This document shows positions 36,736 to 46,024 of a stretch of DNA of 64,000 bases, one piece after another (positions within the stretch are counted from its first letter, which is position 1; every line of letters begins with the position of its first letter). The translations under genes were made by a program, and so were the position numbers. The stretch lies in assembly GCF_026013365.1 (NCBI RefSeq), contig NZ_JAPDOE010000003.1, forward strand, positions 62,001 to 126,000. Direction: 5' to 3'. Origin of the DNA: Paenibacillus sp. LS1. Its GTDB lineage: Bacteria; Bacillota; Bacilli; Paenibacillales; Paenibacillaceae. The notes below the pieces were generated by a model. That model worked only from the letters and a program-made list of their open reading frames with translations. It ran no database searches and had not been told where the DNA came from.

Positions 36736-37073
36736 TTATTTAACAGCTTGGGCAAGCTTCTGGACGATTCCGGCCCATCCCTGTTCCATACGTTCGCGTA
36801 CGATGGCGTGAGCCTGTCCAAATTCAGTCAGTTTATCCGCATCCCAACCGCTAGCGGAAGAACTTCCGTCACCTGACAAGGTGATTGACCGAATGGGCCT
36901 GCTTCCAATATAAAGTCGTGACCCTCCACGGGTTCCAGATTGCCTGGCATGAACCAGTTTTTCAGTCCTTGCTCCGTTGAGACCATCTCCCACACCTTCT
37001 CTACAGGTGCATGAAGCAATAGTTCCTCACGGATATCCGGCAATGCACTTGATGAACTTGATGATGAATCCAT
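36736..37073 (-). pseudogene. AHSA1/SRPBCC-domain gene, broken by internal deletion and frameshift
   Basis: The 5' part (ATG 37073, AAGGAGGTGA 5 nt upstream) encodes a normal START-like N-terminus: DIREELLLHAPVEKVWEMVSTEQGLKNWFM through QSPCQVTEVLP. Near 36865 the frame changes. The frame +1 away then reads the usual C-terminus, GWDADKLTEFGQAHAIVRERMEQGWAG to the stop at 36736. About 35-45 residues of the expected middle (the FxW / GTxVxFE strands) are absent, so this looks like a deletion of a length not divisible by 3. The intact frame ends at 36828 with unrelated residues. The intact family member would be a small hydrophobic-ligand-binding or Hsp90-activator-like protein. A sequencing error alone would not explain the missing segment. 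Confidence 0.7.
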
Positions 37074-37300
37074 TCGTATCACCTCCTTACACATTTCATT
37101 TCGTATAACTATCCGAATAGAAGTTGACCTCCGCTTTATCCCCACCCTATAATTGGAACATATTACATAAAAGGTGCGTGATTCCTATGATAGTCTGCTC
37201 TGAAAAATCCAATTCCAACCGTTGCCGGAAGGGATAATCCTGCTCACTTCCCTTCCACGTTTTCATTTTAATACTTTTACATGTGGGGGATACCTATACC

Positions 37301-38068
37301 ATGTCATTCAGTTATTACGGTCCATTATGCACCGCCGTTTATGATCTAACGAAACCCGTGGGACACTCCTTGGGAGGAGACATTGAATTCTATCGCCGTT
37401 ATCTTCAGGGCTGCAAAGGACGCATCCTTGAAGCCATGTCGGGATCAGGCCGAGTGCTCATTCCTTTGCTTGAAGCAGGCTTGAAGGTGGATGGACTTGA
37501 TTATTCAACGGATATGATTGACTCTTGCCGTTCTCGTTGTATGGATCGAGCATTACCCATGCCTGAGCTGTTCGTTGCCGATCTGGAGAAGCTTGACCTT
37601 CCATATCGATACGAGGCAATTATCATTCCCGGAGGTTCTTTGCTCCTCATTCAAGATAGAGAGGCATCCATTAACGCATTGCGTAATCTATTTCAACATT
37701 TGGAACCTGGAGGCAGGCTCGTATTTGATCTGTTTCTGCCCGATGTGACACAGCCCTCTTCGGTAGAAACATCAACCGTTTCATTACCTGACGGCGATAC
37801 GATCACAGTAGAAGCAAAAACCATTGAAGTGAACCTTCTACACCAATACAAAGTGAGTCTGATCCGCTATGAACAATGGCATCAGGGCGCTCTTGTCGCT
37901 ACAGAGATGCAACAACTCACCTTGCGTTGGTACGGCGTAGAAGAGCTACGTCTAATTCTCGAACACATTGGGTTCTCCGACATCAAAGTATATGCAGACT
38001 TTAACCCGGATCAACCACCTACACAGTCGAATCAAAAATTCGTCTATGAAGCGACTCGAAGAACGTAG
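37301..38068 (+). CDS. Class I SAM-dependent methyltransferase
   Basis: A 255-residue cytoplasmic methyltransferase. Motif I is ILEAMSGSGRVLIPLLEAG (about residues 42-60), the motif II acid is in VDGLDYSTDMID, and a later strand is PYRYEAIIIPGGSLLLI. A C-terminal all-beta extension (LRWYGVEELRLILEHIGFSDIKVY) completes the fold. The substrate is unknown. The start is ATG 37301 behind GTGGGGGAT. It is a single gene, divergent from the decayed AHSA1 gene, and ends with a strong terminator. Confidence 0.85.
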   Translation: MSFSYYGPLCTAVYDLTKPVGHSLGGDIEFYRRYLQGCKGRILEAMSGSGRVLIPLLEAGLKVDGLDYSTDMIDSCRSRCMDRALPMPELFVADLEKLDLPYRYEAIIIPGGSLLLIQDREASINALRNLFQHLEPGGRLVFDLFLPDVTQPSSVETSTVSLPDGDTITVEAKTIEVNLLHQYKVSLIRYEQWHQGALVATEMQQLTLRWYGVEELRLILEHIGFSDIKVYADFNPDQPPTQSNQKFVYEATRRT

Positions 38069-38106
38069 TCATCGATAATTTAGTCTACATGCTTCTCATC
38101 AAAGAT

Positions 38107-38147
38107 AAGGCCACAGCATGAGGTTTAACCATGCTGTGGCCTTTTTT
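38107..38147 (+). terminator. Intrinsic terminator of the methyltransferase gene
   Basis: AAGGCCACAGCATG (38107-38120) and CATGCTGTGGCCTT (38130-38143) form a perfect 14-bp stem followed by TTTT. Confidence 0.92.
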
Positions 38148-38156
38148 ACTATATAA

Positions 38157-38326
38157 AATTTGCACTAACATTAACACAAGAACGAAGAGGACAGAAATAA
38201 CTTGAAGAAGCGACGCTACAAGCTTTCTGCAAGAAAGCTACATCGAAAGCATACACTTCGCCTGTATCCTCAGATCGGAAGGTTATTCTGTCATCGGAGT
38301 GGTAAGTGTAACTGTTAGTCCAAATT
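38157..38326. repeat. Dispersed repeat family 2, copy 2
   Basis: The left arm begins AATTTGCACTAAC and continues GAAGAGGACAGAAATAAC. The right arm mirrors it as GGTTATTCTGTCATCG, then GTTAGTCCAAATT. The inner part carries the hairpin AGCTTTCTGCAAGAAAGCT and a block almost identical to copy 3. Its right end overlaps the namA stop codon by 2 bp. Confidence 0.8.
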
Positions 38327-39359
38327 AGTATCCACGAGAATATTGCTCCGCAATGGCGGCTTTATCCTTGCTGACGCCCAGTTCCAGAGCCGCATGATTC
38401 GCCCAGTACGGATCACGTAACATGCCTCTGCCAACCGCAACCAGATCCGCATCGCCGTTGCCAATAACTGCTTGAGCCAGTGCTGCATCCTCCAGCATAC
38501 CCACTGCGATTACAGGAACGTTCAATTCTTCACGGAAACGACGGGCAAATGGCACCTGGTAACCCGGATAGTTCCCCGGTTTCCGTTGTCCGGAAGGTCC
38601 TTCGCCGCCTGAGCTGATATGGAACATGTCCACGCCTGCGTTTTGGTAGGCACGTGAGATAGTAATCGTATGCTCAATGTCGTATCCACCATCTGCGTAT
38701 TCTACAGCCGAAATTCGCAGAATCAGCGGCATATCTGCTGGCATTTCTTTTTTCACTGCACGAATAACTTCAACGCCGAAACGGGACAGATCCTGCCCAT
38801 ACACATCCTCGCGATGGTTCATCAGCGGAGAGTGGAACTGGTGAATGAGGTATCCATGTGCGCCGTGCAACTCAATGGCATCCACGCCAGCTTGTACCGC
38901 GCGGCGAACGCCGTCTGCGAACTTCTGCACCATAGCTTCTACCTCTTCTGTACTTAACGCACGAGGCTCCTTGTACTTTTCTCCTGGGAATGTAACCACC
39001 GATGGGGCAACAGGCTGCGGAGCATCCTCTGCTTTTCGTCCCGCATGTGCGATCTGAATAGCTACTTTGGAGCCGTAAGCATGAATTCCATCGACAAGTT
39101 TGGTGAAGGCAGGTACATGCTCGTCTGACCATATCCCCAAGTCGTTATCGGTAATGCGTCCATCCGGATCGACATCCGTCATCTCGATTACAATCAACCC
39201 AGTTCCTCCAACCGCACGGCTCACATAGTGAACCTGATGCCAATCGTTCGGAATGCCGTCCTTCGCGGTCACGGAATATTGGCACATCGGCGCCATCACG
39301 ACACGGTTATTTAATTGCAAACTTTTGAATTGATAGGGTGAAAATAATTGCTCCGTCAT
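38325..39359 (-). CDS. namA: NADPH dehydrogenase, Old Yellow Enzyme family (YqjM/NamA)
   Basis: A 344-residue FMN-dependent ene-reductase that reduces activated C=C bonds of enals, enones and nitro compounds with NADPH. Thermophilic-like/YqjM-class residues are in place: Cys26 and Tyr28 in APMCQYS near FMN, the HAGRK motif, His165 and His168 in ELHGAHGYLIHQF, SPLMNHREDVYG, and the C-terminal FMN-phosphate block DLVAVGRGMLRDPYW. The tautomerase-like gene starts 44 bp upstream on the same strand, so an operon is likely. A repeat element abuts its stop codon. Confidence 0.93.
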   Translation of the reverse strand: MTEQLFSPYQFKSLQLNNRVVMAPMCQYSVTAKDGIPNDWHQVHYVSRAVGGTGLIVIEMTDVDPDGRITDNDLGIWSDEHVPAFTKLVDGIHAYGSKVAIQIAHAGRKAEDAPQPVAPSVVTFPGEKYKEPRALSTEEVEAMVQKFADGVRRAVQAGVDAIELHGAHGYLIHQFHSPLMNHREDVYGQDLSRFGVEVIRAVKKEMPADMPLILRISAVEYADGGYDIEHTITISRAYQNAGVDMFHISSGGEGPSGQRKPGNYPGYQVPFARRFREELNVPVIAVGMLEDAALAQAVIGNGDADLVAVGRGMLRDPYWANHAALELGVSKDKAAIAEQYSRGY

Positions 39360-39403
39360 TTATACTGCATCTCCTGTTCCTTGATCATGATATATATGAA
39401 GCC

Positions 39404-39598
39404 TTAATTATTGTCCAAATCCGAAAACAGTTTCCCATTCTTGCCGTAGTTGTCCTTCTCCAGATCCTCAATGAAAATAAAGACCTTGCTCGGATCAACA
39501 TCCAATGTCTCACAAGCTACCTGGGTCATACGTTCAACCAACTGACGTTTCTGCTCAGTCGTCTTGCCTTCCAGTACCTTAACGGTGATAAATGGCAT
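39404..39598 (-). CDS. 4-oxalocrotonate tautomerase-like enzyme
   Basis: A 64-residue subunit of the tautomerase superfamily. ATG 39598 (AAAGGATG upstream) gives a mature N-terminus MPFITVKVLEGKTTEQKRQL, so Pro1 becomes the catalytic base after Met removal. The Ser/Lys region VDPSKVFIFIEDLEKDNYGKNGKL follows the family pattern. It keto-enol-isomerises small dicarbonyl acids; the physiological substrate is unknown. It is directly upstream of namA on the same strand. Confidence 0.85.
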   Translation of the reverse strand: MPFITVKVLEGKTTEQKRQLVERMTQVACETLDVDPSKVFIFIEDLEKDNYGKNGKLFSDLDNN

Positions 39599-39794
39599 GT
39601 CTTGAACACATCCTTTCTTCATCATTTATTATGAACCTGACGTATGGAAACACAAGTACGTACATTTTTGTGCCTTGGTACCCTTTTTGATACCTAGTCA
39701 TCCTTATATTTCGGTTCTGCCCCATTCTGGAAATGACTGCAAAACATGATATGATAACCATAGAGATGTACAATAATTACTATAACCAATTTAC

Positions 39795-40057
39795 ATAAGT
39801 TGTGACTAACGGTTACACGATAACGGAGAGGGCAGAAATAACCTGTAGAAGCGGAGCTAAAAGCTTTCTGCAAGAAAGCTACTTCGAAAGCATACACTTC
39901 GCCTAAAAGTTTTCTGAAAGAAAGCTGCATCGAAAGCATACGCTATCCTCAGATTTTCACCTTTGTAAAAGTGGATCAAAAAATCTGGGGATAACAGCGA
40001 TCAGAAGGTTATTCTGGCCTCGTAGTGGATCAGTGTAAAACAAGTAGCTCAACTTAT
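39795..40057. repeat. Dispersed repeat family 2, copy 3 (extended)
   Basis: The outer arms are ATAAGTTG...TTACAC and the mirrored GTGTAAAA...CAACTTAT. The next arms are GGAGAGGGCAGAAATAACCT and AAGGTTATTCTGGCCTCG. The inner arms are ATCCTCAGATTTT and AAAATCTGGGGAT. The insert contains two tandem versions of the AAGCTTTCTG/AAGAAAGCT hairpin module present once in copy 2. It ends 29 bp before the pepT start. The rest of the gap 39599-40086 shows nothing else. Confidence 0.8.
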
Positions 40058-40086
40058 ATACTACTCAAGCTAGGGAGAGATTATAG

Positions 40087-41325
40087 ATGAAAGATATATT
40101 AATTCAAAGACTGAGTACTTATGTTCAGATGGATACCCAATCCGATGAAAATAGCGAGACCTGCCCTTCCACACCCGGCCAACTGGCCTTGGGCAAACTG
40201 CTCGTTGAAGAATGTAACTCCATTGGTCTGCAAGATGTGACTATGGATGATAACGGTTATGTCATGGCTACACTGCCATCCAATACCGACAAAGATGTTC
40301 CCGTGATCGGTTTCCTGGCTCACCTCGATACAGCGACCGACTTTACAGGCAAAAATGTTAAACCGCAGGTTATCGATAACTATGACGGTGCTGACATTGT
40401 GCTGAACTCGGAACTGGATGTTGTGCTGTCCAACAAAGATTTCCCGGAACTGCACGAGTATAAAGGCCATACACTGATCACAACCGATGGTACAACCTTA
40501 CTTGGTGCAGACAATAAGGCAGGCATTGCCGAGATCATGACGGCGATGGCCTATCTGATTGAGCACCCGGAAGTGAAACACGGTAAGATTCGGGTTGCTT
40601 TTACCCCGGATGAAGAGATTGGCCGTGGACCACACAAATTCGACGTAGCTGCTTTTGGAGCCAAATATGCGTACACCGTCGACGGTGGACCGCTTGGTGA
40701 GCTGGAATACGAGAGCTTTAACGCAGCTGCCGCTAAAATTACCGTACGAGGCACCAATGTGCATCCCGGAACAGCGAAGGATAAAATGGTGAACTCTCTG
40801 AAAATTGCGATGGAATTGAACCGACGCCTGCCTGTGGAGGAAGCTCCTGAATTCACGGACGGTTATGATGGTTTCTATCATCTGTTGTCTCTGGAGGGTG
40901 ACGTTGAGTTAACGAAGATGAGCTACATCATTCGTGATTTCGACCGGGAGAAGTTTGAAGAGCGCAAAACGAATCTGCTCCATATCGTGAATGAACTGAA
41001 GACTAAATACGGAGAAAAAAGCATTACCGTTGAATTGAATGACCAGTACTATAACATGCGTGAGAAAATCGAACCGGTACGCCAGATCGTCGACATTGCC
41101 CATGAAGCCATGACCCGTCTGGACATCGAACCGGTTATTCGCCCCATCCGAGGAGGAACCGACGGTTCACAGCTATCCTATATGGGCATGCCGACGCCGA
41201 ACATCTTCACTGGTGGTGAGAACTACCATGGCAAATTTGAGTATGTATCGGTAGACAATATGGTGAAGGCAACCCGTGTCATTGTAGAGATCGCTCAATT
41301 GTTTGAGCAGCACGGAGATATTTAA
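40087..41325 (+). CDS. pepT: Peptidase T (tripeptide aminopeptidase)
   Basis: A 412-residue M20B dizinc aminopeptidase that releases the N-terminal residue of tripeptides in the cytoplasm. Metal ligands are visible: His79 and the following Asp81 in AHLDTA, Asp142 in LLGADNKAG, Glu176/Glu177 in TPDEEIGRG and a later His in the [11 protein letters not shown] block. The lid domain (about 210-320) has the [16 protein letters not shown] motif. Length is normal. AGGGAGAG precedes the start. A terminator shared with the convergent Crp gene follows. Confidence 0.95.
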   Translation: MKDILIQRLSTYVQMDTQSDENSETCPSTPGQLALGKLLVEECNSIGLQDVTMDDNGYVMATLPSNTDKDVPVIGFLAHLDTATDFTGKNVKPQVIDNYDGADIVLNSELDVVLSNKDFPELHEYKGHTLITTDGTTLLGADNKAGIAEIMTAMAYLIEHPEVKHGKIRVAFTPDEEIGRGPHKFDVAAFGAKYAYTVDGGPLGELEYESFNAAAAKITVRGTNVHPGTAKDKMVNSLKIAMELNRRLPVEEAPEFTDGYDGFYHLLSLEGDVELTKMSYIIRDFDREKFEERKTNLLHIVNELKTKYGEKSITVELNDQYYNMREKIEPVRQIVDIAHEAMTRLDIEPVIRPIRGGTDGSQLSYMGMPTPNIFTGGENYHGKFEYVSVDNMVKATRVIVEIAQLFEQHGDI

Positions 41326-41344
41326 TCTGCTTGACGCGCGGTGT

Positions 41345-41384
41345 AAAAGAGCACCCTCTGGTATTTTCCCGAGGGTGCTCTTTG
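41345..41384. terminator. Terminator between convergent pepT and Crp/Fnr genes
   Basis: AAAGAGCACCCTC and GAGGGTGCTCTTT form a 13-bp stem with A- and T-rich flanks on both sides, so it can work for both genes. Confidence 0.85.
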
Positions 41385-41406
41385 TGGTCTTTACTTTTAA
41401 AAGATA

Positions 41407-42099
41407 TCACTCATAGATATTGCCTCCCGCGATGGAACGCAACTGTTCCAGATCACAGATCACGAGCTTTCGCTGCACTTTGCGAATAATATTTCGATCA
41501 CACAGATCGTGAACGACCCTGTTCAGATGTCTGTAACTGGTCCCCAACATATCCGCCAGCTCGGTCAGCTTGGAGGTCTGAATCTCTTCGGAAGAGGACT
41601 CATCCTGATCCATGGTGGACAACAGGTAGCTGGCAAATCGGCTCTCTACCGGATATAACATATTCAGACTCGACAGGTTGGAGAAGGTGTACAATTTGTG
41701 CGTAACTTGGCTGAGCATGAAGTGGAGGAATTTAGGGTTCTCTGCATACGTATTCTGGAGAGCGCGATAGCTGATACCAAGCAGCAGGCTTTTGCTCACA
41801 GATTCTACCGTATTCTTGGCCTCCTTGCCATTAACCAGCTCCAGATCACCCACGAGCGCTAGTGGTGTACTGAAACGAAGCAAAAGAGACTTACCGTTAG
41901 GCAGGGTGATATAGATCTTAAGCTTACCCTGTACGAGAAAATACAATCGCTCAGGCTGCTCGCCTTTGGCACATATCAACTCACCCTTGGCAGCTTCCAG
42001 CAGCCGTAACTCAGCGAGTGCAGACTCGTCCAGCACCAGATCTAGCCCATTCTCACGTACGAGTTGACGCATTCGCCCAAAGTCCATGATTTCTTTCAT
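41407..42099 (-). CDS. Crp/Fnr-family regulator (YeiL-like)
   Basis: A 230-residue regulator with an N-terminal cyclic-nucleotide-type beta-roll (about residues 35-140, including KGEQPERLYFLVQGKLKIYI and RFSTPLALVGDLEL). A long dimer helix and a C-terminal winged helix follow (SKLTELADMLGTSYRHLNRVVHDLCDRNII). There is no Cys cluster for an Fe-S centre and the cAMP-contact residues are not evident, so the signal is unknown. I start at ATG 42099 behind GGAGGGG; longer starts add unlikely residues. It is divergent from the soluble chemoreceptor-like gene. Confidence 0.82.
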   Translation of the reverse strand: MKEIMDFGRMRQLVRENGLDLVLDESALAELRLLEAAKGELICAKGEQPERLYFLVQGKLKIYITLPNGKSLLLRFSTPLALVGDLELVNGKEAKNTVESVSKSLLLGISYRALQNTYAENPKFLHFMLSQVTHKLYTFSNLSSLNMLYPVESRFASYLLSTMDQDESSSEEIQTSKLTELADMLGTSYRHLNRVVHDLCDRNIIRKVQRKLVICDLEQLRSIAGGNIYE

Positions 42100-42381
42100 T
42101 CCGACTTCCCCTCCGTTGCCATATATAACGTACACAAAAGGACATATGTCCCATTATTGATATAGATCCGTACAAATATCTTGATATAAAAATAGTTACA
42201 ACTAGCACTTATATCCAATAAATCATTTCACATGGAAAATATTTAAAAATTTAATCATAAAATGTTCATTCTTTCATGCAAAACACCGTTCACGAAAAGC
42301 CATTTCCATCCGATGAAAGATAGAGCATTCCATAGATCGTAAAAATAATTTATTCAGATATTGAAAGGATGAGCATATTCA

Positions 42382-43221
42382 ATGAACGTTGTAGATGCAC
42401 TGCTTAAAGTACTGCCTTATATCAGTCAGATTCTTAGAGAACCGGCCAGTTTGACTGTTTATGATCATGAAAAAGTATTAGATGTCATTATGACAGATAA
42501 ATTTGATCTTGGTTTTGAAAAGGGAATGCCTCTCTTGGATTCGTTCCAAAACTTTGCCGTTTTGAAAAACGGAAGAGAAGCTACCCTCTCCACTCTCTCC
42601 AAAGAGGTTTTTGGTATTGAGCTGGATACGCTGAACATTCCGATCTTTGATGATCAGCAAAAAGTCGTTGCCGTTTTCTGTGTGTCTTATGACCAATCTA
42701 ATCAGAATCAACTTGAAGATATTATACAAGAAAACCAAGCCATCAATGGTAATCTGGTTGATATGGTGCAACACGTTGCTGCTCATGCCGAAGAATTGCA
42801 GGCGACCAGTGAGCAGATCCTGCAAAACACACGACTCGCTGTTCAGAACTCTTCTCAAATCAACAAGGTAGCCGGGTTCATTCGCGAAATTTCCGAACAA
42901 ACCAACTTGCTTGGCCTTAACGCCGCTATTGAAGCTGCGCGCGTTGGTGAAGCTGGTGCCGGATTCGGTGTGGTTGCATCTGAAGTACGCAAGCTCTCTG
43001 TGGATGCCAAACAAGCTACAAGTGATATCGATACCAGTCTGAGAGATGTACAACAGGTGATCAAACAGATGGAAGTTGAGGTTTCCCAGATTGCAGCCTC
43101 TTCGCAAGAACAAGCGACGCTTGTATCTTCCTTCACAGATGTCATCGAGAAGCTCAATGACACGGGCGAGCGTATGAAAGCTTTGTCTGAACAACTGATC
43201 AGCTATTCGATCAAAAGCTAA
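42382..43221 (+). CDS. Soluble methyl-accepting chemotaxis-like protein (YfmS-like)
   Basis: A 279-residue cytoplasmic sensory transducer with no membrane segment. The N-terminal about 110 residues form a small alpha/beta sensor domain ([15 protein letters not shown] ... [19 protein letters not shown]). The rest is a coiled-coil signalling domain with the chemotaxis hairpin tip [22 protein letters not shown] followed by [13 protein letters not shown]. The signalling arm is short, ending about 60 residues after the tip. It resembles B. subtilis YfmS. It probably couples an intracellular signal to CheA. AAAGGATG precedes the start. Confidence 0.82.
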   Translation: MNVVDALLKVLPYISQILREPASLTVYDHEKVLDVIMTDKFDLGFEKGMPLLDSFQNFAVLKNGREATLSTLSKEVFGIELDTLNIPIFDDQQKVVAVFCVSYDQSNQNQLEDIIQENQAINGNLVDMVQHVAAHAEELQATSEQILQNTRLAVQNSSQINKVAGFIREISEQTNLLGLNAAIEAARVGEAGAGFGVVASEVRKLSVDAKQATSDIDTSLRDVQQVIKQMEVEVSQIAASSQEQATLVSSFTDVIEKLNDTGERMKALSEQLISYSIKS

Positions 43222-43290
43222 AACTTAACGTGTGTCCAGATCGCCGATTCATATCGGTGGTTATTCCGGTGACACATCTAATATGTATTA

Positions 43291-43334
43291 AACAGGACTT
43301 GGGTTGCCCATAATGGACAATCCAAGTCCTGTTT
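43291..43334. terminator. Terminator between convergent chemoreceptor-like and symporter genes
   Basis: AAACAGGACTTGGGTTG and CAATCCAAGTCCTGTTT form a stem of about 16 bp with one mismatch, flanked by A and T runs. Confidence 0.85.
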
Positions 43335-43377
43335 ATGATGTCCGTTTGGTTATCATTAACCAAATTCGCCTATAAAC

Positions 43378-44814
43378 TTAATTTGCTACATGTACTGATT
43401 TGTCCCCAATCACTTCTTCTTCCGACTCCCAGCACTCCACTTCACCCGGAATATGAATGCGGTCCCGCGTAAAGATCGGGTCACGTCCTTCGGCTTTCTG
43501 TTTCTTGTAGTCTTTCAGTGCTTCAAACGTCACCTTGGACAGCATCAGAATCGCAATCAGGTTCACCACCACCATGAGCCCCATGAACAGGTCCGCCAAA
43601 TCCCATACCAGCTGTACTTTAGCTACCGCACCGAACACCACCATCGCGATAACGCAAATACGGTATACCCACAGCCAAACTTTATTGGATTTGATAAACT
43701 CAATATTGGTTTCCCCATAGTAATAATTTCCGATTAGCGTACTGAAGGCAAACAGGAACACCATGACCGCCAGGAATCCCGATGCCCATGGACCAATATG
43801 TACACTTAAAGCAGCCTGAGTCAATTCAATGCCACCCAGATTGGAACCTTTGTACACCCCGGATAGCAAAATAATCATGGCTGTGCTTGTACATATAACT
43901 AACGTATCTGTCAGCACACCAAACGCCTGAATAAGTCCCTGTTTCACCGGATGTGTTGTGTCCGCTGTAGCAGCGGCATTCGGGGCACTACCCATGCCCG
44001 CCTCATTGGAGAACAATCCTCGTTTCACACCGTTCATCAGCGCAGCACCCAACGTTCCGCCTGCCACCTGCTCGATGCCGAAGGCATTTTTGACGATTAA
44101 CGCAATCATGGCCGGAAGCTGGGTAATGTTAGCCAGCACCACAAAAGCCGCTACCCCAATGTACAATACGGCAAGCACCACGACGATGTACTCCGATGCT
44201 TTTGCAATCCGTTTGACACCGCCCATAATAATTCCTGCAAATACCACGGCCATAATGATACCCACCGTTAACCGATCCGTACCGAATGAGTTTTCGAATG
44301 CGACGGTAATGGTGTTGGACTGCACCGCATTAAATACCAAACCGAATGAAAGCGTAATGAGAATGGCAAATAAAATCCCCATCCAGCGTTTCCCCAGCCC
44401 ACGCTCCATATAATACGCCGGACCCCCACGGAATCCGCCCTTATCCTTCACTTTATAGATCTGAGCCAGCGTGCTCTCCACAAAACTGGAGGCAGAACCA
44501 ATAATCGCAATAACCCACATCCAGAATACAGCCCCAGGTCCCCCCAGTGCGATAGCTAGTGCAATACCGGTAATATTGCCTGTGCCTACGCGGGCTGCCA
44601 TACTGATACAGAATGCCTGAAATGGTGAGATTTTGCCTGGTTCCTTACTTTTCGGCTCTCGAAGCACCTTCACCATATCTCCAATCATGCGGAATTGCAT
44701 GAATCGGGTCTTGGTGGTGAAGTATATACCACATACTACCAATAGTATAATTAACACTTTGGACCATAGAAAATCATTGAAAATGACGACAATATCTTGT
44801 ATTGTTTGCTCCAT
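43378..44814 (-). CDS. glnT: Alanine/glutamine:Na+ symporter (AgcS family, GlnT-like)
   Basis: A 478-residue membrane symporter of the AGCS family with about ten to eleven membrane helices. Signature blocks are SPFQAFCISMAARVGTGNITGIA, GGPGAVFWMW, RGGPAYYMERGLG and NGVKRGLFSNEAGMGSAPNAAA. The family carries alanine, glycine or glutamine with sodium. Its length equals that of B. subtilis GlnT, and the divergent GlnL-type regulator supports glutamine as the substrate (inference). The C-terminal tail is charged and cytoplasmic. No glutaminase gene is adjacent. Confidence 0.87.
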   Translation of the reverse strand: MEQTIQDIVVIFNDFLWSKVLIILLVVCGIYFTTKTRFMQFRMIGDMVKVLREPKSKEPGKISPFQAFCISMAARVGTGNITGIALAIALGGPGAVFWMWVIAIIGSASSFVESTLAQIYKVKDKGGFRGGPAYYMERGLGKRWMGILFAILITLSFGLVFNAVQSNTITVAFENSFGTDRLTVGIIMAVVFAGIIMGGVKRIAKASEYIVVVLAVLYIGVAAFVVLANITQLPAMIALIVKNAFGIEQVAGGTLGAALMNGVKRGLFSNEAGMGSAPNAAATADTTHPVKQGLIQAFGVLTDTLVICTSTAMIILLSGVYKGSNLGGIELTQAALSVHIGPWASGFLAVMVFLFAFSTLIGNYYYGETNIEFIKSNKVWLWVYRICVIAMVVFGAVAKVQLVWDLADLFMGLMVVVNLIAILMLSKVTFEALKDYKKQKAEGRDPIFTRDRIHIPGEVECWESEEEVIGDKSVHVAN

Positions 44815-45006
44815 CGGTATGCCCCTTTTATATGGTGTATTTCAAGTACAGAGATGGGTCACATGAAAAGTTTGTACCATTCTGCACAACACTAGCCCCA
44901 GACTTTGGGATGTTACTTATACTACAAGCGCATCTACGAAAATCGACAAATACCTACATGCAATCTCTACAATTATTTTAAAAATGGGCGTTGATCGCCC
45001 AATCAT

Positions 45007-45023
45007 TGTCATTTAACCTAACA
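45007..45023. promoter_or_regulatory. GlnR/TnrA-type box upstream of glnL
   Basis: TGTCATTTAACCTAACA fits TGTNA-N7-TNACA exactly. It lies 38 bp before the glnL TTG start, between glnL and the divergent glnT. Confidence 0.65.
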
Positions 45024-45061
45024 TGTCAGGTTCTATGCAAGAGGGAAAGGAGATGACTGAT

Positions 45062-45991
45062 TTGCGTTATTTTATCGTGGATGATGATCCTGGCGTTCGT
45101 TCCATGTTGATGGATATTATTGAGGATGAAGGACTTGGCGATATTGCCGGGGAAGCTGAGGACGGAGCACACATTCACGCAGAACTGTTGGAATTGCATA
45201 AGGTGGATGTACTGCTGATTGATCTGCTGATGCCACAACGGGACGGGATTCAGACTGTGCGGGCACTTGAAGGAAGGTTCGAGGGCAAGATCGTCATGAT
45301 CTCCCAGATCGAGTCGAAAAATATGATCGGCGAAGCCTATTCACTAGGCATTGAATATTACATTACGAAGCCGATTAATCGGTTGGAAATTCTGTCTGTT
45401 CTGCGGCTGGTGGGCGAGAGGTTACGGATGCAGCAATCCATCGCAGATATTCAGCGGACATTGCAGGGGTTGTCCGGTTTGCATCCTAACGAGCGCACTG
45501 CGGCTCCGGTTCCGGACAAAACGATTACTACAGCAGGACATTTCCTGCTGTCCGAGATGGGCATGATCGGCGAAGCCGGAAGCAGAGATCTGCTGGACAT
45601 GCTCGAATATCTAGAGCAGGTAGAGACAGATGAGCATAAGCTGTCGCCCTATACGTTCCCATCCCTCAAAGACATCTTTCAGAACGTAGCGGTACGCAAG
45701 CTGGGAGAGAACGCCTCTCTGGCAGAGGTTAACAAGGAGATCAAGGCATCGGAACAACGTGTCCGCAGAGCCATTTTCCAGACACTCAGCCATGTGGTTT
45801 CACTGGGGTTAACGGATTATACACATCCCAAGTTCGAGAACTATGCATCCAAATTTTTCGACTTTACCGAAATTCGCAAGAAAATGCTGGAGCTGCAAAA
45901 CAACGTGGAGCCTTCCTTGTCCCAGACACGCATTAATACGAAAAAGTTCGTACAGGTGTTATATTTGGAAGCCAAACGATTGCTGCATTAA
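45062..45991 (+). CDS. glnL: GlnL-type response regulator with YcbB output domain
   Basis: A 309-residue regulator: receiver 1-120 (VDDD, Asp54 in LLIDLLMPQRDG, Lys in ITKPINR) and a C-terminal YcbB-type domain (about 150-305, including SEMGMIGEAGSRDLL, VAVRKLGENASLAEVNKEIKASEQRVRRAIFQ and RINTKKFVQVLYLEAKRLLH). I place the start at TTG 45062. AAGGAG at 45047-45052 is 9 nt upstream, and the product then begins MRYFIVDDD; the ATG at 45053 abuts the ribosome binding site. In B. subtilis GlnK/GlnL activate glsA-glnT in response to glutamine. Here glnL is divergent from the glnT-like gene but has no kinase gene beside it. Confidence 0.88.
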   Translation: MRYFIVDDDPGVRSMLMDIIEDEGLGDIAGEAEDGAHIHAELLELHKVDVLLIDLLMPQRDGIQTVRALEGRFEGKIVMISQIESKNMIGEAYSLGIEYYITKPINRLEILSVLRLVGERLRMQQSIADIQRTLQGLSGLHPNERTAAPVPDKTITTAGHFLLSEMGMIGEAGSRDLLDMLEYLEQVETDEHKLSPYTFPSLKDIFQNVAVRKLGENASLAEVNKEIKASEQRVRRAIFQTLSHVVSLGLTDYTHPKFENYASKFFDFTEIRKKMLELQNNVEPSLSQTRINTKKFVQVLYLEAKRLLH

Positions 45992-46024
45992 GCGAGATGC
46001 ATGATGGAGACGTCGCAAAAACAA

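Noticed and set aside
39795..40057. Repeat copy 3 as a riboswitch or T-box for pepT
   Set aside because: The same modules occur in two unrelated contexts, including downstream of genes, and no known aptamer core is visible.
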